A DNA stretch of 64,000 nucleotides from Paragordius varius (taxonomy: Eukaryota > Nematomorpha): the NCBI GenBank assembly GCA_964247055.1, contig OZ176056.1, positions 8,184,001 through 8,248,000 of the forward strand. The letters are read 5' to 3'. Each line of letters starts with the position of its first letter. Position 1 is the stretch's first letter. Under the pieces are notes generated by a model. That model had not been told where the DNA came from. It saw nothing but the letters and a program-made list of their open reading frames with translations, and made no database searches. Position numbers and translations under genes: made by a program. This document shows, one piece after another, positions 1-12,370 of the stretch.

Positions 1-393
1 TTTGAGCTAAAACCGAAAGGTAAAAATTTCGTCAACGTGACATGTGTCAAATTTTAAAATTAAAAAATAATACAAAATAAACCTCTTTTTCTATTTCTAT
101 CAATGTAAGATGTAATTTATATAAAAAATTAGCCTCAATTTTAATCTTAAAATTAAATGAAAACGATATTTTGCAAAAATTTTGTAAAATAAAAATGGCG
201 TCGAAGTAGTTCGAGATGGAACTTTTTTTTCAAAACAAAATTTTATCAAGATATTTTGGCATATTTATATAATATTTATCAGGATAGAAGCATAAATTTA
301 AATTGGGACCATTTCCTTCAGTAGTTTTTTAAAAATTTTAATTTAAATTTAGTCTGGTGTATTTAGATACCCCAATTTGAATCGAAGTGTTAA
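1..393 (+). repeat. MITE-1 copy, cut by the left edge of the window
   Basis: This is the right-hand part of a dispersed element that recurs at 36008-36579, 37882-38435 and, inverted, at 39335-39900. Shared blocks are the AAAACCGAAAGGTAAAA stretch near position 8, a TTTCTATCAATGT stretch near 95, an AAAATGGCGTCGAAG stretch near 190, and the end GAATCGAAGTGTTAA near 380-393. Complete copies are about 570 bp and run from TTAACACTTGGATACAACA to GAATCGAAGTGTTAA, so the ends are short imperfect inverted repeats. No coding capacity is seen. A non-autonomous DNA element is inferred; the transposase family is unknown. Confidence 0.75.
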
Positions 394-728
394 TTTTAAG
401 AGTATAATTAAAGCAAATTTTTAATTTTAATTATATCTAACATTGATAGATAAAAAGTGGTTTATTATGTATTATTCTTCAATTTTATCGTTGCACACAT
501 ATCACGTTGACTAAATTTTTACCTTTAGGTTTTACTTAAAATATAGGAAATCAAGTATTGCTGAATAATTTTTTATATATTTCGTTTATTAATGCTATAT
601 AAGTGCAACATTTTGCCATGGTCTTGATACCTTCCATATTTTTCAAAGAATTTAAATTTTAACTGTGGTCCAACTACCCCATTTTGAATTAAAAGACTAA
701 AATAAATGTGTTGTATCCAAGTGTTAAA
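394..728 (-). repeat. MITE-1 partial copy, inverted relative to the preceding one
   Basis: Reading the minus strand gives the left half of MITE-1: TCCAAGTGTTAAAC at 715-728 is the complement of the TTAACACTTGGA start. It is followed by the block holding CCATGGCAAAAT and then the block holding CTAAAACC and the TCAACGTGA stretch. Together with 1-393 it makes a head-to-head pair, either two insertions or one long fold-back unit. Confidence 0.65.
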
Positions 729-2299
729 CTAATATTTATAAAAGGTGTGCCAACTTTGCTTATGTTTAGATAAAACGGATCATATCTAATTTAAAGTAAT
801 TACGTCGACAGTCATAAAAGTCTAATAAGCCCTAAGTTGCGTTCCACCCTAGGTTAAAATGTTTTAAAAATAAGAGTCCTTAAAATTAGTTTTATTTCGA
901 AAAAATGTGTGGGTCCAAACTCTTTGAACATTAATTTTTATTGTTTTATAAATGCGCTAATAGTGACTAAGACTTTTTTAAATTAAGTTTAGCCCATACT
1001 TCTATAAATTTGGGTTTTTGGAAGAATTGTTGGCTTCAAAACACTATGTGCGTACAGCCTATTTCATCAAAACAATTTATTAGTTTTGCAAAGCCGAAGT
1101 GACTAAGATTTGAAATCGGCCCTTTATTTTAGCCCCACTTGGTGTGAAAATAAAGTTATTATAATATTTTATTAATGGTGAATCATTTCAAAAAACATGC
1201 AGGTTAATGTAAATTCAAAAATAGCTCAGTTTTATTAGAATGCGAGAAGGTGAAATAACCATTTTATTAATCCTCTGTCCAGTCTACCCGTGTACAAATA
1301 GTTTTTTTAGCAAATATTGATTTTAGGCACGTTTTCGAAACATGTATTGCCTATCGCTAATGGGTAAAAAAGTAGGTAATAGTTTAAATTTTAGTACAAT
1401 CGGTTGGCCTCTCCGAACCTTAAGTTCTGTATTTTCTCTTTCTCAACTATGGTCAGAACTATATTCTATATATTATATATGCATACGAATTCTTAAACCC
1501 GTTTTTTATGTACACTGTTTAAAAATTTATCATAAAGCCACCTATTGCTTGATTGAAGTACTATCACTTTTAATAATGTTAGACTAATAATCTCCATATA
1601 TATTTTAATTACATGATGGTCGTATTCTATCAGAAGTCTTCTTTGTCTTTAAGGCATTTGTTTGTAGGAATAGAACAATAAGCAAAGACAGGTGCCGGGA
1701 ACTCCGTCAACTCGGCGGCCATAACCTTTACTGCCCCCCATAAAACCATATTAAATTAAAAAAATACATTTTGAGCTGATATTGATTAGATAATGCTGTT
1801 AGATCTATATCTTATGCACTTGCTTAATTATTCATAAATTATTTATATACTTAATTTCTATTCTAAAATATTACCTATTTTTTTATAATTTAAAATCGTA
1901 ATATCATTTGAATACATTCAGCCTGTCAGAGTCGCTTTAGTCCCTCTACTTAGCTGCTAAATCACGTTATCTGCAAAATATTAAAAAAAAGTTATCGATT
2001 TTAGTTATATCAGGCTTAAAAATATTGCTGAGCGATTTTAGATCTGTAAATGCGCCTGTAGGTTAGGTTTGATCATTTCACCCATTTTCTCTATTTACTG
2101 CAAAATTTTCACGGAATAAAAGACAAGCTACTGTGGAGCGTGACGGGGCAGCTAGTTTTACATAATTAAATTTCTAACAAATTTTAAAAATTCTTAGGTC
2201 CCCCATAATTATTTAAATATAAAAAATTTAATAATTTATAAATTGTTTTTCTACCGTTTTAACCGTCCTTTAAAATAGAATAAATATGATATAAGGTTT
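729..2299. other. Intergenic, no gene seen
   Basis: A+T-rich sequence with no supported gene. An open frame at 1342-1587 has no splice context or recognisable protein and is treated as chance. A short GC-richer patch lies at about 1685-1735. A Helitron-like tail (2074-2155) is listed separately. Confidence 0.6.
2074..2155 (+). mobile_element. Helitron-like 3' tail (candidate)
   Basis: About 80 bp here is related to 49531-49614. Both contain TCTATTTACTGCAAA followed, some 50 bp on, by a GC-rich GCGTGAC(G/A)GGG-CAGCTAG end and then T. Helitrons characteristically end in CTRR and insert between A and T, which fits CTAG followed by T. The 5' end and a terminal hairpin were not identified, so the class is only suggested. 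It may equally be another repeat with a conserved 3' end. Confidence 0.35.
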
Positions 2300-3710
2300 A
2301 ATGCTAAAATTTATTTTTGAGCAAGTGTGTATTTTTAATGAAAAATTTTTTTGATGCCATAAAATAACAGATATCTAAAAAAATCGTGATATCTCGGCAT
2401 TTTTACGTTTATTTTAAGAATACTAGCCCATTTTGTAAAGGGCAAAAATATGAAACCTTCGAGCTTATCCTAATAAAAAATATTTTTTAGCTTTCTAAAT
2501 AATATCTTTTGGAATGAATTTAGTTTGCAAAAAATATAAAGCATAATTTTTATGAATTTGGCGATTTTCGGTATGGAGCAGTAATCCATAAGTCCTAACT
2601 TTCTTAAATTACTAAGGCCCAAAATCAAAAGTTTGGAGGATACATTTGTCATGCGGCCCCACGATTTTATGCACATGTGATTAAAATATATTTAAAATTA
2701 ATTATCTGCTCTAAAATTCTGAAATTTTGGAATTACCCTAAAGATAGTCTATACCAAAACGGTCGAGATTGCGCGATAAAATTTTTAATATTGCGCAAAT
2801 TACATCAAAAAAATATTTAATATGCACACTCTGCTTAAATATTTTATTAGCGTATTTTGTATTTTGACGTATATTGAAAAGAGTATAAAACCGTTTTAAA
2901 ACATTATAGACTTCCCTCTAGACTTGATGAGGCTGCATATATCTATCACACCTCGAAATATTTATTAAATGATTTCGTCTTCAGATATATTTTGATATAA
3001 ACTGTGTTTATTATAAAAATCCACCTAAAAAACCCAGCGCCTCGTTAATAGGTGATAGTAGATTAGCATCATAGAATTAATATAGAAAATGCACATTACA
3101 GTGTTCTGTTTCACTTAAATATATGCCATAAAAAATGCTTCAGCAAGATTTTACCAAGAATTTTTTCACAAAGTATGCATTTTTTAATTAAATATATATT
3201 GTGCTAACATCTACTATTTTCGGTTTAAGCTGATTTATTTAAAAAAGTGTACACTTTTGTGGTATTTGCTCTGAATATCGAAAATATAACAAAATCACAT
3301 AATATTCTAAATAATTTTTTTGTGAAAGCTAAAAAAACATTATTATACACTGCGTCCAAAATAAAAAAAATTTTTGAATGCTTAAATTTTTTTCTAAATA
3401 TGATACGCTATATTCATAGTAAAACAATATTTTTTCAATTTTCTAAATATTAGAAAGTTTAATATACGCTATATGGCAAAAACATATTATTTCGTTCAAA
3501 TTATGTTGCAAAATTTTTTTTTTTAAAAAAAAACTTTTTTTGGTTGAAAATTTGTTTAAATTTTATCGCCTATCGCGGTTTATTTGAAGAGAAGTTGCCT
3601 ATTTCGGGCAGGTCTAAAAATTTGACACTCTCGGAGCCTATATCTGAAATTTTATAAAAATGTTGTTTTGCTTTTAATATGTGGTTTAATATTTTATACC
3701 TGATTTTTGG
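2300..3710. repeat. Decayed fold-back family B fragments
   Basis: Blocks at about 2310-2690, 3230-3460 and 3590-3710 resemble arms of the ~1.2-kb family B fold-back elements at 29963-30960 and 41345-42555. Shared landmarks are CATTTTTACGTTTATTTTAAGA, a TCGGAGCCTATATCTGA-type block, the TACACTTTTGTGGTA block, and GTGAAAGCTAAA. The copies are rearranged and no intact ends can be drawn. No gene is supported here; the small minus-strand frame at 2470-2676 lies inside the repeat. Confidence 0.5.
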
Positions 3711-4683
3711 AATGCTATTCCCTTAAAAAATTATTTAACATTAAGTCAAATTTTGCCATTTTTGGGTATTGGCCATTTACCATACATATATTTATTTGAC
3801 ATTTTATATAAAAATTATACAAAAGCAAGTACATTAATTATAATATCTTTCAATTTATAGATGCGAACCCCGAAAGTTTCATTGGATACCTCTCAAAAAT
3901 ACAAGTTTTCTTAAAAGAAAACCAAAATTTTTCTAGATGGCGCGATAAACTTTATCCATATTTGGGAAATTACAAATATTTTTTTAAAAATTGCATAGTA
4001 TATAAACAATTTACAGGAAAAATTTAGTGTTACAAATTTTGGAATTTCGGAGCATGGTGGAGAAACGGAATAAGATTATGAGATCATAAATACATTTTTT
4101 TTATATTTCAATGAAGCGCTTATAGGTATATTTAAATTCTTTTTAGGGTAACTTTGTTTTAAATGGCGCAAAATCTGAAAAAATATATAATTTTATATCA
4201 ATTTTATTTTGATGTTTATATACTAATATATATTAAAAAATGCAAAAACACAATTTACTTAGAAATTTTGTGAATAAATCTTTGAATGGATATATTGTAA
4301 AATCTTTTAATAAATTAAAATTTTTATACATACTAATGCTATATAAAACAGAAAAGTTAAATAACATTAATCAGTAATAGATATTTAATTCTAATTGATA
4401 TATCATTATATTCTTCAACATAAATTAGTTGAGGTTTAATGGGTAAATAGGTTATTTTATAGAAACACACTCATATCCTTTGAAAAATTGATTATATCAT
4501 TAAAAAAATGGCAAAATACTGCTGAACGAAAAATGAAATAATGATAAAAGTGTGCATTTGTTTTATATTAAACGTTTTAATATATTTAATGTCAATCGTG
4601 TCAATTGATTGTGAAAATTCTCAAGTGCCCTATACTGACCATAAAATAAAGGTAGAATTTTAAATAATACATTTACATTTAAA
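3711..4683. other. Intergenic, upstream of the secreted-protein gene
   Basis: Very A+T-rich DNA with no supported gene or clear repeat. The last ~150 bp must contain the promoter and 5' leader of the gene that starts at 4684. With this base composition no TATA box can be singled out. Confidence 0.5.
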
Positions 4684-5769
4684 ATGTTATTAACTTTTAA
4701 TTATTTTATAATTTTATTTGCCATATCAAGCTCAAATTGGTTGGACGCCACAAAAGCTGATAAAAATTCTAAAAATTTATTTCTAAATAATGACGGAAAA
4801 GCGACCCACTTACGGATTCTTCACTCTGGTATGTACCTTTTTATACTAATTCTAAGTAATTTTAAAAAAGTTTCTTTAAAAATTTGTTTAAATGTATAGG
4901 CCGAAAAACGCGACATATAACAAAAACTTATGTTCCTGGCTTACCAGAAGAGTGCCTTCAAGGATCATCGCCGCCTACCCAAGATCAATGGATATCTTAT
5001 ATAAGCAGTCTACTTTTTCGTATTAAGCAATCGATTATCACCACTGAAATGGCTGTTAATAAAATGGTTACCTAAAAATTTATTTCAATTATTTTTTATC
5101 ACATAAACTTTAATTATAAAAGTTTAAAATTAAATTCCTCATTTAGGATAAAGAAATGAGAATCAAGCAATATATGTCCACTTATAAAGTGATGCCAATG
5201 GACAAGATATTTTATTACATGAACAACAAACCTAAAACCGTAAGTATCTAGTTTAATATAATTTTATTTTTATTCCAAATTAAATAAACTTTTTCATTTG
5301 GTATTAGAGTAATGAAATGCTTTGTGCCATATTACGAACTCTTATGACGCTTAGAAATTTGTGGCAGGTTAGTCGAATGCCTGTAAAAAATGAAACTCCG
5401 TTACTAAAAGTCACCTCAGTCAATACAACTCAGCCAAATAGTAAGCAACCTTTGCAAAACAAAAGCCGGGCCAAGAAATTTGAAGTGATAGAAGAAAATA
5501 TGCCGCCATACTTTTCTCAAATGAAGGATAGCTTTATCTATGAGTTACATCAAACGTTTGTCGATTTAACTCACATTATATGCCATATGAAACGGGGTAT
5601 AAGCGGGCCCCTTCCAATGCTAAGCTCAAAAAAGTTCCATTCTTCCCTCCTTCCTTACGCTCACATTGAACAAGTTAGTCAAACTTCCATTCGTGATATC
5701 TTACTAATGTACCGATATCTGCAGTTGCTAAAATTTATTTTTACACAAATAACAGGTGTTAAAATATGA
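4684..5769 (+). CDS. Secreted, probably all-helical protein (four exons, 288 aa)
   Basis: Exons 4684-4828, 4900-5066, 5147-5239 and 5308-5769 join with matching phases (1, 0, 0) at GT-AG introns of 68-80 nt, giving 288 aa and a TGA stop. Residues 1-25 form a signal peptide, with a hydrophobic core LLTFNYFIILFAI and likely cleavage after the ...WLDATKA stretch. The mature protein has one early cysteine (GLPEECLQG), a run of predicted amphipathic helices (around ISYISSLLFRIKQ, NEMLCAILRTLMTLRNLW, FIYELHQTFVDLTHI and IRDILLMYRYLQLLKFIF), and a polar linker in the middle of the last exon. Several NxS/T sequons occur. Small size, secretion, four helical blocks and a few exons are reminiscent of helical-bundle cytokines, but no family signature was recognised. 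A polyadenylation signal follows at 5827. It is not homologous by eye to the other secreted genes in the window. Confidence 0.85.
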
Positions 5770-5826
5770 ATTGCAGTATTGCTCATCAAAAACGCATTTT
5801 CATTATGTAAATATACTCGGATTTTT

Positions 5827-5832
5827 AATAAA
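5827..5832 (+). promoter_or_regulatory. Polyadenylation signal AATAAA
   Basis: AATAAA lies 58 nt after the stop of the 4684-5769 gene, a normal distance. It supports this as the 3' end. Confidence 0.6.
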
Positions 5833-6018
5833 TGAGAATATTTTATTATTACAATCTCTTGTAATTCCGGACTCTTTGAAAATATTTTAAAAAGGTATTA
5901 GTGGCGGATAGTGGTAATTAGCAATATGTTTAACAAAAACATGTTAGTTTATTTTATATCTCAGCGTTTTAAAGCAATACAATCATCATGTGTAGATTTG
6001 ACAGATTCAAAATTAATT

Positions 6019-7475
6019 ACAGTAAAAAATGAAATTATGCGGACAAAACGTAAAAATATAAAAATATTTTTCTAAAAAACAACCATACTTTTTGAATTAT
6101 GATATATTTCAATATAACTCATTTTTTTAAATGGCAAAGCATAAACAAGAGATATACACTGTGTACAAAAAAAGAAGGTAATTTTTTTTTTCATGAGATA
6201 GCTTATGACCAGCGTATTTATTTGCCGTAAAATTTTTTTTTTGTTGACAACCTAGTTTTTGAAATATTGAGAGAGAATCGAAATTGGGCAAAGTGATTAA
6301 GGATAATGTAAAAAATAATGAAAATTTGACATATTATGGTTTATTATCATTTTAGGATATATTTTCAATATATAAATAGCCTAAAATCATATAATTAAGG
6401 TTTCTATAAAATTACAGCTCCAAAGATAGCGTTAACACACTTAAAAGACAAAAAAATTTAATGACTTTGTATTATAATAATTTTTTTTATTTATTACCTA
6501 ACCCCACTATTAAAATCTTAACTTTCATATTTTATTCAGTAAAAAAACTTATATATCAAAATAAAACCAAAAATATTGATTTTTATTTTTGCATTTTTTT
6601 GTCATATGGTTTATGAGTGTATAAAAAATTTATACTGTTTTATTTTGGAACTTATATGAGTAAGAATTATTATGTATATGCAAAAGATAGTGGAATATCT
6701 ATCAACAATCCGTACAAATCCCAATAAAAAATTGATTTGTCTTAAAACAGACTTGTTACAGGGATTTGTAAGGATTGTAGATTGATATTCCACTACTTTT
6801 GAATCCTATTTTGTATAAATTTTCCCACTCATGTAACTTCCAAGATAAAACAGTATAAATTTTTTATACACTCATAAACCAGAAGACAAAAAATGCAAAA
6901 ATAAAAATCACTATTTTGGTTTATTTTGATATATAAGTTTTTTTACTGATGTAAATGTGAATGTTAAGATTTTAATAGTGGTTTAGGTAGTAAATATTTA
7001 AAAAAAATTATTCTAATATAATATTTTTTTGTCTTTTAAGTGTGTTAAAAGAATAACGCCATCTTTTGAGCTGTAATTTTATAGAAACCCTAATATGATT
7101 TAAGGCTATTTATATATTAAATATATCCTAAAATTATATTAAACCATAATATCCCAATTTTATCTTTTCGAATACCCTTAATTATCCATAATTTTCACTT
7201 TTTGCCCAATTTTGATTTTCTTTTAATATTTCAAAAACTAGGTTGTCCACAAATAAACATTTTTACGGCAAATGAATACGCTGGTCATAAGCTATCTCAT
7301 GAAAAAAAATTTTTTGCACACAGTGATATATTATCAACACAATCATTTCTATATTTTACAATTACAACTAAATAGCTTATATAAGAAAAAATAAGGTTTT
7401 AAGTATGGTTGTCTTTTAGAAAAAAAAATTGTCTTTATATTTTTACATTTAGTCTGTTTTTCAATTTTTACTGTA
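6019..7475. repeat. MITE-2 copy split by a fold-back insertion
   Basis: The left end (ACAGTAAAAAATGAAATTAT at 6019, then GGACAAAACGTAAAAATATA and AACAACCATACTTT) and the right end (AAGTATGGTTGTC near 7400, then TTCAATTTTTACTGTA ending at 7475) are inverted repeats of each other. This family recurs at 15542-15798, 58755-59037, 59562-59826 and elsewhere as ~260-290-bp elements. Here its middle is interrupted by the 1,169-bp fold-back element at 6157-7325, so this element is the older of the two. Confidence 0.75.
6157..7325. mobile_element. Fold-back element, family A (~560-bp arms, ~40-nt loop)
   Basis: The element begins CACTGTGTAC and ends GCACACAGTG, and nearly the whole length folds on itself. 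Its arms run from the ends to about 6722 and 6760, with matching blocks such as CATGAGATAGCTTATGACCA with TGGTCATAAGCTATCTCATG, and GGTTTATGAGTGTATAAAAA with TTTTTATACACTCATAAACC. The direct repeat ATATA flanks it (6152-6156 and 7326-7330), a target duplication of TA or ATATA. No transposase is encoded. A decayed second copy is at 51940-53018. TA-type flanks would suit a Tc1/mariner-mobilised element, but this is inference. Confidence 0.85.
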
Positions 7476-10400
7476 AATACCCTTATAATGTTTCAAAAAA
7501 ATTTACTAAAGGAGTATAAATTTTATTATTGATATGATTAAATCCTTTAACTTTTGATACGTTATAAAGAAGATTGTTAAACACATTACAACTAACCGCC
7601 AAAACTAATTATAGATATTTAAGATTATATAATTTATTTTCGTTTTAGTTACTCTTTTTAATAAATGTTTCATGTTGAATCCAAAATTATGCTATGAAAA
7701 ACCAAGAATAACCGTTTCTAGCTCAACAAAGGATCGTTTTTATAGCGGTTTTTTCTTTGTAAGCTGTGAAATATTAGGAATGAATATGAAAATATTTAGT
7801 CCGTAATTTTTAATAAAAGAACGCACTATAATTAACATTTTCTGATATTGGGATCTACACATAATCCAAAATATTTTAATTTTATAAAGTATCAAGACTT
7901 GATGGTGCGTTCTGTTTTAAGGTTTACGAACCATTTTAAAAGTTATGTGACTTTTTTTTATTTTTCGAAATCATATGATCAAAAATTTAGCGCATAATAT
8001 CCAAATAATTTTTTGATAGTAAATTCTTCAATCCGAAATATTTTGTTATAAAACTTTCTAGTCCAATAATTGCCACTTTTACGCCAGAATAGAGCGATAA
8101 AATTATTTTAAATCACAATCAAATCTAATTCATTAATTCGAAATAAAATACCGTTTAAAAATTAAATGTGATATTCAGTTATTGGTGCATTTAATTTTTT
8201 ATAATAGCATACATAAAAATTAAACTTTGGACATTATAAAATTTATGCGTTTTTGTTAAATTTTAAAATATGTGAAATTTTACAATATACAAACATTTTG
8301 TGTTTCTTAAATTTTTGAGCATTCTTCAAAAAAGTACTTTGAATAATATGCGTTAAAATTGCGATTTCGATTACCAAATGTTATTATTTTTCATTTCTTC
8401 TGTAAGAAGAATTTTTATTCATAAAATAATATATATAGAAAGTTATTTTAACCCAATTTTCACTTGTGGGAGGATTCTAATTTATAGTTTAAATGAATTT
8501 TTCTAAAAACATATATTTAAGAAAATTATACTTGATGACAATTTTATCCCTTTTACATACTGCTTTTTTTATTATCACATATAATGGGAAAAAAATCAAA
8601 ATTTTATTTATTTAATTTTATAATTTATTAATTAAATAAACACCAAAATAATGTCCATATCATCTTTCATCTACATTAATTTCTCCTTGTTCCTCTATAT
8701 TAAAAGATCTCTAAATAAATAACTTGTTCAATGATTGGGAAATAAAATTCTTACCCAAAACATTCAAGACTATTTAAATTTATGATATGTCAAGTTAAAT
8801 TGATAATTACAATCATTAGTTTCCAATGCATCTAGACATATAAAGATATATATTCTTCAAAAAATGCCTGATATATATGATTAGCTTTATTTATAGTTAG
8901 GGAATTTTTGACGAAATGATCCAAAATACATCAAATTATTTTTTTACATATAAATTAACTATTTAAACCTTGACTTCATATAGCTAAAATTGATTCTTAA
9001 AACTAATCCTTGCATTAATTAAATTTCCGTAAAATATTTAGTTAATTACTGATTACATTTTCATTTTTTATACGAAATGACATCTTGGGGTACAGAGCCT
9101 AAAGTGATAAACAAGTTACTGTGAAAGTTGTTATGATGAAAATTTATTATGAAACTCTCTTCTCCTGTATTAGATAAACACTTAAAATATTTACAGTTTT
9201 TTTTCTATAATGCCGAATTCGCTAGCTCTATACATTTACAACTGTGCATTAAAGTTGACGATAATCAAAAATTTGTTTCAATTTCCAAAGCTGATTTTAT
9301 ACATTTTTTGCCTGTGTTATACATGATATAAAAAAATGGCGGCGGAAAAGTTTGAGATGAGGATTTTTGTACAATTTTACATTTATTTCAAAAAAATTAT
9401 CATGCACCTCAAGGCATAATATAAATTTGGCCTGGCCAAATGCTAAAAGTATTTTTTATGATATTTTAATTTCAGACGGTCCTCAAGTATAAACATAAAA
9501 TGTCATAACAAAATTTTTATCTTCCAAAAATAGGAAATTTTTGATTATTTTGAATTTCATAAACAGGGAGCAAATTTAGTGGGTCGAAAATGTGGATTTT
9601 GTCATTTTCCTTTAAGATTAATGAAAATCTTTTTAAAATTGGTGGTTCGCTTTGCGCATAATGATAAAACCAAAAAGTCAATTAAAAAACTATATTTTAT
9701 GAATCATTATGACTATTCTAACTAAATCTACATATGCATTACCAAGATTTAAAAAAAATATATGGACGTTTGATATAAAAATTTACGCTTTTATGTAATT
9801 ATATATGATAAATTAGAAAAAGTAAATCACATTCTGTTTCAAATTCGTAAATTTTCGGTACATGGAAAAAAGCAATTCAACAATATTGTAAATAGTATAT
9901 GTTCAAGCAATAACTTTAAAAATTAAATTAAACTAACTTTGGACAGCACTAGCAACCTCTAAAATTAGATATTAAAACCGTAAATTTTTATATATAATTT
10001 GTCAAAAAAGAGTTTTACCTACTATTTCCTCGTCAGGTGCTAAAATATAAGGTAAAATAAAATATTGAAAATTCACATTGGTAGCGATTAAATAGGAGAA
10101 GCACAAAATATTGTCCCTTGAAAATATGTTTAAATAATGGTATGTAAGCTAGGTTTTTTATATGGCTTAAAGGTTCAAATATCTTAAAATATTAGTTCAG
10201 AAAATTTCGTATCTTACTTTTTACCTTAAATGTTACTCAATTTTAATTTTTTCACCGCTGGCGATTAAAATTTTAACTCTTTTTTATTCACATTCAACCG
10301 TATTATTACAATAAAAATTACTTTTGTAAAAGATTTGTGATTATAATGCTTTTTTTACAAGTTTAGTTTTTACATAAAAATATGTGAACAATAAATTTTA

Positions 10401-12204
10401 AAATTATATGTTTATGTATTCTGAGTAGGGTGGTTAAGTATTACCAGTTTTATATGTATTTTCAATGTAACTGTAACCACTTTTAAAAATAACCAAAAGT
10501 TTTTTTAACATATGTTAATCAGGTAATATAAATATATTGGTACAAAATTATAGTAATGTAAATAAATAATTAGTTAACAATTAGTAGTATGAAATTTAGT
10601 TACCATAAGATTTTATATATTAAAATAGATTTAAAAGCACATAACTTAATTTGGATTGTTGATATATAACAGGTATGTCCATAATCACTTCATTTTTAAA
10701 GACAGTCAGACCGGTTTTTTTTATTAAATTTAAACCTAAAAATTGATTTTTAAATTAATTACTGATGGTCAGCCTAAAAATTGATTTTTAATTTCATTAC
10801 TGATATAAGTTAGTAACAAGTATTATAGTTTTAAAAACGATTATCTATAACTATAATAATTTAGAAAACAGATCCCATTTTTGTAACCCACAATGCAATT
10901 CAAAAATCAATGGTATTCTAAATGGAGTGAAAATATTTTTTAATCATATTATACCTTTCACATGTATTGAATCCTCTAATATTTTAAAATGTTATCCAAT
11001 AAATAATGCACAAACCTGCCACTCTTTGATTCAATACTTAAAAGTTTTTTAGAATAAAATCGAACCTTCTATTTTTTCTTCCATTTCTAAATAGAATTTT
11101 ACTAAGTATATTACCTTCTATATAATCCTTTAGATCTTACATGATTCTGTATTTAAATTACTTGTAAGCTGTTGTCTTAAAGCTATAATAATCAATTTTA
11201 TCAAAACTAAATAAAGTTACCACTCAATACATCTGGTAATTATGAAATGTAAATAAACTTGATTGCTTCAAATCTAATCGATAAAAAAATAAAATAGAGT
11301 TATTTTTCAAATTAATATAAGCACTTTGCCATTTAATTTTATTGATATCAATATTAAAATCATTATATGAATTTTAAAAACGATTCTTAGGTTATGTTTT
11401 AGCTGACATTTATGAGTGAATTTATTTTATAAATTCCAAAACACACAAAGTACACCTAAAATTTTAATATAATACAGTATATATAATAAATAATAAAATT
11501 AGACCAACACATTATAAAAGTTACATTCAAATTTATTTAAAATACACTCATAGTTTTTGACAGTTGTTTATTTATTTCTAACTCAATGGTAACCTTTAAG
11601 TATAAAATATATGTGAATTATATATATAATATATATATTTTACAAATTTTATTAAATAAAGGATAAATAAGGTTTTAAAAAAGTATGTTTGTTATTTTGA
11701 AAAAAATATTTGTCTTTTAGTTCTACGTTTTGTCTGAAAAATTTCAATTTTTACTGTATATTCTATTAAAACCTTTAAAAATCTGAGGAACGTTTGTTTC
11801 TGCTGCCCCAACCACTATTGATTATATTGTATATTTATGCCAAAAAATACTTCTGGTTAAATAAGATGCTCCTTTTATAATATAAAATGAATATAGAAAT
11901 TATTTAATTTACTGGTAGTCAGAAATTCGGTTTCTACATTAAAAATTTTGGTATATATTAATATTTAGGATGCTATTTACAAAAAGGCTTAAATTATGCA
12001 ACACTTTTATACATTTATTTTGTAAGTCTTTCAAATTTATATGATTTTTTAAGAAAACTTTGATTGATTAAAAGTTACCTTCATTTATCATACTTGCTCC
12101 TGAGTAGTAAAATATATTAAAAAAAATATATTTACCTTGTTCAACTTCATAGGCAGCTAATCCAAATGTAATATATAGTTTTAATAATCTATATTTATAA
12201 AATT
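7476..12204. other. Long intergenic stretch, no gene seen
   Basis: A+T-rich DNA without supported genes. It holds a possible decayed MITE-2 copy at about 11474-11758 (right end TTCAATTTTTACTGTATA, internal TTTGTCTTTTAGTTCTACGT). Around 9343-9400 there is a block (ATGGCGGCGGAAAAGTTTGA and following) whose complement recurs near 19316-19360. A 60-codon open frame at 9149-9331 looks mildly coding-like but has no supporting context. Confidence 0.5.
11474..11758. repeat. MITE-2 copy (decayed)
   Basis: The right end matches the family: a GGTTTTAAAAAAGTATGTTTGT block, then TTTGTCTTTTAG, an ACGTTTTGTCTG block, and TTCAATTTTTACTGTATA. The left end near ATACAGTATATA is only weakly preserved. Confidence 0.5.
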
Positions 12205-12237
12205 GAAGAATATAAATTACTTTCGACACGTGAATAG

Positions 12238-12370
12238 TATAAAAATATAGAAATTTATTTAAAACGTATCATAGAATAAATAAAATTCGCGAAGGGTTTC
12301 GGACATTTTAACGTGTGTCCGTCCTCAGCGTAAAAAAATATATAAAAATTAGTATGGATAAAATCCTGAT
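12238..12370 (-). repeat. Left inverted terminal repeat of the Penelope-like element
   Basis: The stretch from TATAAAAATATAGAAATTTA to ATTAGTATGGATAAAAT is the reverse complement of 14394-14523 with only a few differences. Penelope-like elements have such pseudo-LTRs in direct or inverted orientation. The repeat overlaps the first codons of the RT frame, since the ATG at 12354 lies inside it. Confidence 0.9.
12257..12337 (-). ncRNA. Candidate hammerhead ribozyme, left repeat
   Basis: On the minus strand the repeat contains CTGAGGA (12322-12328), a stem GGACA...TGTCC with a ten-base loop, and then GAAAC (12296-12300), the conserved hammerhead core order. A short helix I can be drawn between ACG just before CTGA and CGT after an ATA triplet. 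The position after CTGAGGA and the 15.2-16.2 pair do not fit the consensus, so it may be degenerate. Hammerheads in Penelope-like pseudo-LTRs are established knowledge. Confidence 0.45.

Noticed and set aside
9149-9331. 60-codon frame with coding-like codon use
   Set aside because: No signal peptide, splice sites that lead anywhere, family motif or neighbour; upstream stop at once. Chance or an old fragment.
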